Assembly (NCBI GenBank): GCA_021779235.1
Contig: JAJYBA010000095.1
Span: forward strand, 1 to 6,235
DNA length: 6,235 nucleotides
Source of the DNA: Bacillota bacterium
GTDB lineage: Bacteria; Bacillota; Clostridia; Clostridiales; Clostridiaceae
Direction: 5' to 3'
Part shown: positions 5,056-6,235 of the stretch, piece by piece
Layout of the letters: each line of letters opens with the position of its first letter
How positions within the stretch are numbered: position 1 is the first letter of the stretch
Made by a program: the position numbers and the translations under genes
Notes under the pieces: generated by a model
The model's input: only the letters and a program-made list of their open reading frames with translations
The model's database searches: none
Told to the model about the DNA's origin: nothing

Positions 5056-6195
5056 ATGATGTATACTTTAATTGCCACTACTACTTTTGGGCTAGAAGCA
5101 GTTACAGCTAAAGAACTAAAGGAACTAGGGTATGAAGATTTGAATGTGGAAAACGGAAGAATAACCTTTGAAGGTGATGAAATGGATATTGCTATATGCA
5201 ATATTTGGCTAAGAACTGCAGAAAGGCTTTTTATAAAGATGGCTGAATTTAATGCCTTGTCTTTTGAAGAACTATTTCAAGGCACATTAGCAGTAGATTG
5301 GGGTAATTTAATACCTGAAGACGGTAAGATGCATATCATAGGTAAATCTGTAAAATCACAACTGCACAGCGTGCCAGATTGTCAAGGAATAGTAAAAAAG
5401 GCAGTAGTAGAGGCTATGAAGAAAAAATATGATAAAGAGTGGTTTTCAGAAGAAGGTCCTGTGTATAAGATAGAGGTTGCAATTTTAAAAGATGTAGTTA
5501 CTTTATCAATAGATACTTCAGGTGTGGGACTACATAAAAGAGGATATAGAGAATATGCTGGTGAGGCACCACTCAAGGAAACCTTAGCAGCAGCCCTTGT
5601 GTTAATAAGTAAATGGGATAGCACAAGAGTCTTAGCTGACCCACTTTGTGGTTCAGGAACCATCGCAATAGAAGCAGCTCTTATAGGGAAAAATATTGCG
5701 CCGGGGATAAACAGAAAATTTGTAAGTGAAACTTGGCCAACTATGGACAGGGAAATTTGGGACCAAGTCAGAGAAGGTGCAAAGCGAACCGTAAATAGCA
5801 ATGAAGTTGAGATACTAGCTTCAGATATTGATGGAAGACTATTAAAGACAGCTATTGATAATGCAGAAAAAGCAGGAGTTTCAGAGTGCATAAAGTTTCA
5901 AAAAATGCCTATGCAAAGCTTTAGTTCTAAAAAGAAATATGGAGTTATAATAACAAATCCACCATATGGAGAAAGACTAGGAGAGCTTGAAGAAGTTAAA
6001 AAACTTTATAGAGACATGGGAGAGATGTACTCAAGCTTAAACGAATGGTCATGTTTTGCACTAACATCTAATGGTGATTTTCAAAAGGAATTTGGAAAGA
6101 AAGCAGATAAGAATAGAAAATTATATAATGGAAGATTACAATGTTATTATTACCAATATATAAAAGAAGTACCTAGGAAGAAAAGAGAAGAGTAA
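5056..6195 (+). CDS. THUMP-domain class I SAM-dependent rRNA methyltransferase (RlmL/YpsC type)
   Basis: A 379-residue cytoplasmic protein resembling the guanine N2-methyltransferase half of RlmL and B. subtilis YpsC. The N-terminus (YTLIATTTFGLEAVTAKEL, 3-21) and residues to about 155 form the ferredoxin-like plus THUMP RNA-binding region. The catalytic domain follows: AGEAPLKETLAAAL (168-181), SAM-binding DPLCGSGTIAIEAA (195-208), acidic SDID (256-259) that should contact the cofactor, and TNPPYGERL (300-308), whose NPPY is typical of methylation of an exocyclic amino group. KLYNGRLQCYYYQY near the C-terminus is also family-typical. E. coli RlmL methylates G2445 of 23S rRNA; that target here is inference. 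It lacks the second (RlmK) methyltransferase domain, as is usual in Firmicutes. ATG 5056 and ATG 5059 are adjacent; Shine-Dalgarno AGGAGAG (5042-5048) lies 7 bases before the first, which I prefer, while homologues begin near the second. Confidence 0.92.
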   Translation: MMYTLIATTTFGLEAVTAKELKELGYEDLNVENGRITFEGDEMDIAICNIWLRTAERLFIKMAEFNALSFEELFQGTLAVDWGNLIPEDGKMHIIGKSVKSQLHSVPDCQGIVKKAVVEAMKKKYDKEWFSEEGPVYKIEVAILKDVVTLSIDTSGVGLHKRGYREYAGEAPLKETLAAALVLISKWDSTRVLADPLCGSGTIAIEAALIGKNIAPGINRKFVSETWPTMDREIWDQVREGAKRTVNSNEVEILASDIDGRLLKTAIDNAEKAGVSECIKFQKMPMQSFSSKKKYGVIITNPPYGERLGELEEVKKLYRDMGEMYSSLNEWSCFALTSNGDFQKEFGKKADKNRKLYNGRLQCYYYQYIKEVPRKKREE

Positions 6196-6196
6196 A

Positions 6197-6235
6197 AAAG
6201 ATATGCTGCATAAGGTTTTTATGCAGCATATCTTT
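6197..6235 (+). terminator. Strong hairpin terminator after the methyltransferase gene
   Basis: A perfect 17-bp inverted repeat, 6197-6213 with 6219-6235, around the five-base loop GGTTT. The stem starts one base after the stop codon, with core GATATGCTGCATAA. The right arm ends in CTTT at the window edge, so the U-run probably continues outside. The A-run on the left (6194-6199) and T-run on the right make it potentially bidirectional. Confidence 0.82.

Noticed and set aside
1..6235. Search for CRISPR repeats, insertion-sequence ends, tRNA or rRNA genes and toxin-antitoxin pairs.
   Set aside because: No regularly spaced repeats, transposase motifs, cloverleaf sequence or small paired open frames were seen; gaps between genes are all under 200 bases.

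Overview
The window is a strongly AT-rich, densely packed chromosomal segment from a low-GC Firmicute. Protein signatures and Shine-Dalgarno sites are consistent with Clostridium sensu lato, but the species cannot be fixed from the sequence. All genes lie on the + strand. The order DksA-like zinc-finger gene, lspA, RluA-family pseudouridine synthase, pyrR, uracil permease closely parallels the Bacillus subtilis block ylyA-lspA-ylyB-pyrR-pyrP. No mobile element, CRISPR array, RNA gene or phage gene was found.

Layout. (1) Positions 1-621: 3' part of aroA (EPSP synthase), cut by the window edge. (2) 717-1316: a TraR/DksA-type C4 zinc-finger protein, followed by a long hairpin with a U-run. (3) 1454-2818: lspA and an rluD/ylyB-type gene, abutting with no spacer, so a two-gene translationally linked unit. 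(4) 2810-3592: a pyrimidine-control region. A good promoter overlaps the end of the pseudouridine synthase gene. It is followed by a PyrR-binding hairpin, an antiterminator, an intrinsic terminator, pyrR, and a second PyrR-type hairpin immediately before the uracil permease gene. (5) 3593-4876: uraA, closed by a terminator. (6) 5056-6195: a THUMP-domain RNA methyltransferase of the RlmL type with its own hairpin terminator at the window end. All gaps between genes are under 200 bases; the notable contents of each are listed.

How the genes work together. The pyrR-uraA pair is a self-contained uracil salvage/uptake switch. PyrR senses UMP/UTP versus PRPP and binds hairpins in its own mRNA. The leader of pyrR has the complete three-hairpin attenuator. 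The pyrR-uraA junction has a well-formed PyrR hairpin but no terminator, and the 3' side of its lower stem runs into the Shine-Dalgarno sequence of uraA. The inference is that pyrR is controlled by transcription attenuation while uraA is additionally controlled at translation initiation. This is the most interesting point in the window. The remaining genes are housekeeping (shikimate pathway, lipoprotein processing, rRNA modification). I see no evidence for a wholly new biological system here.
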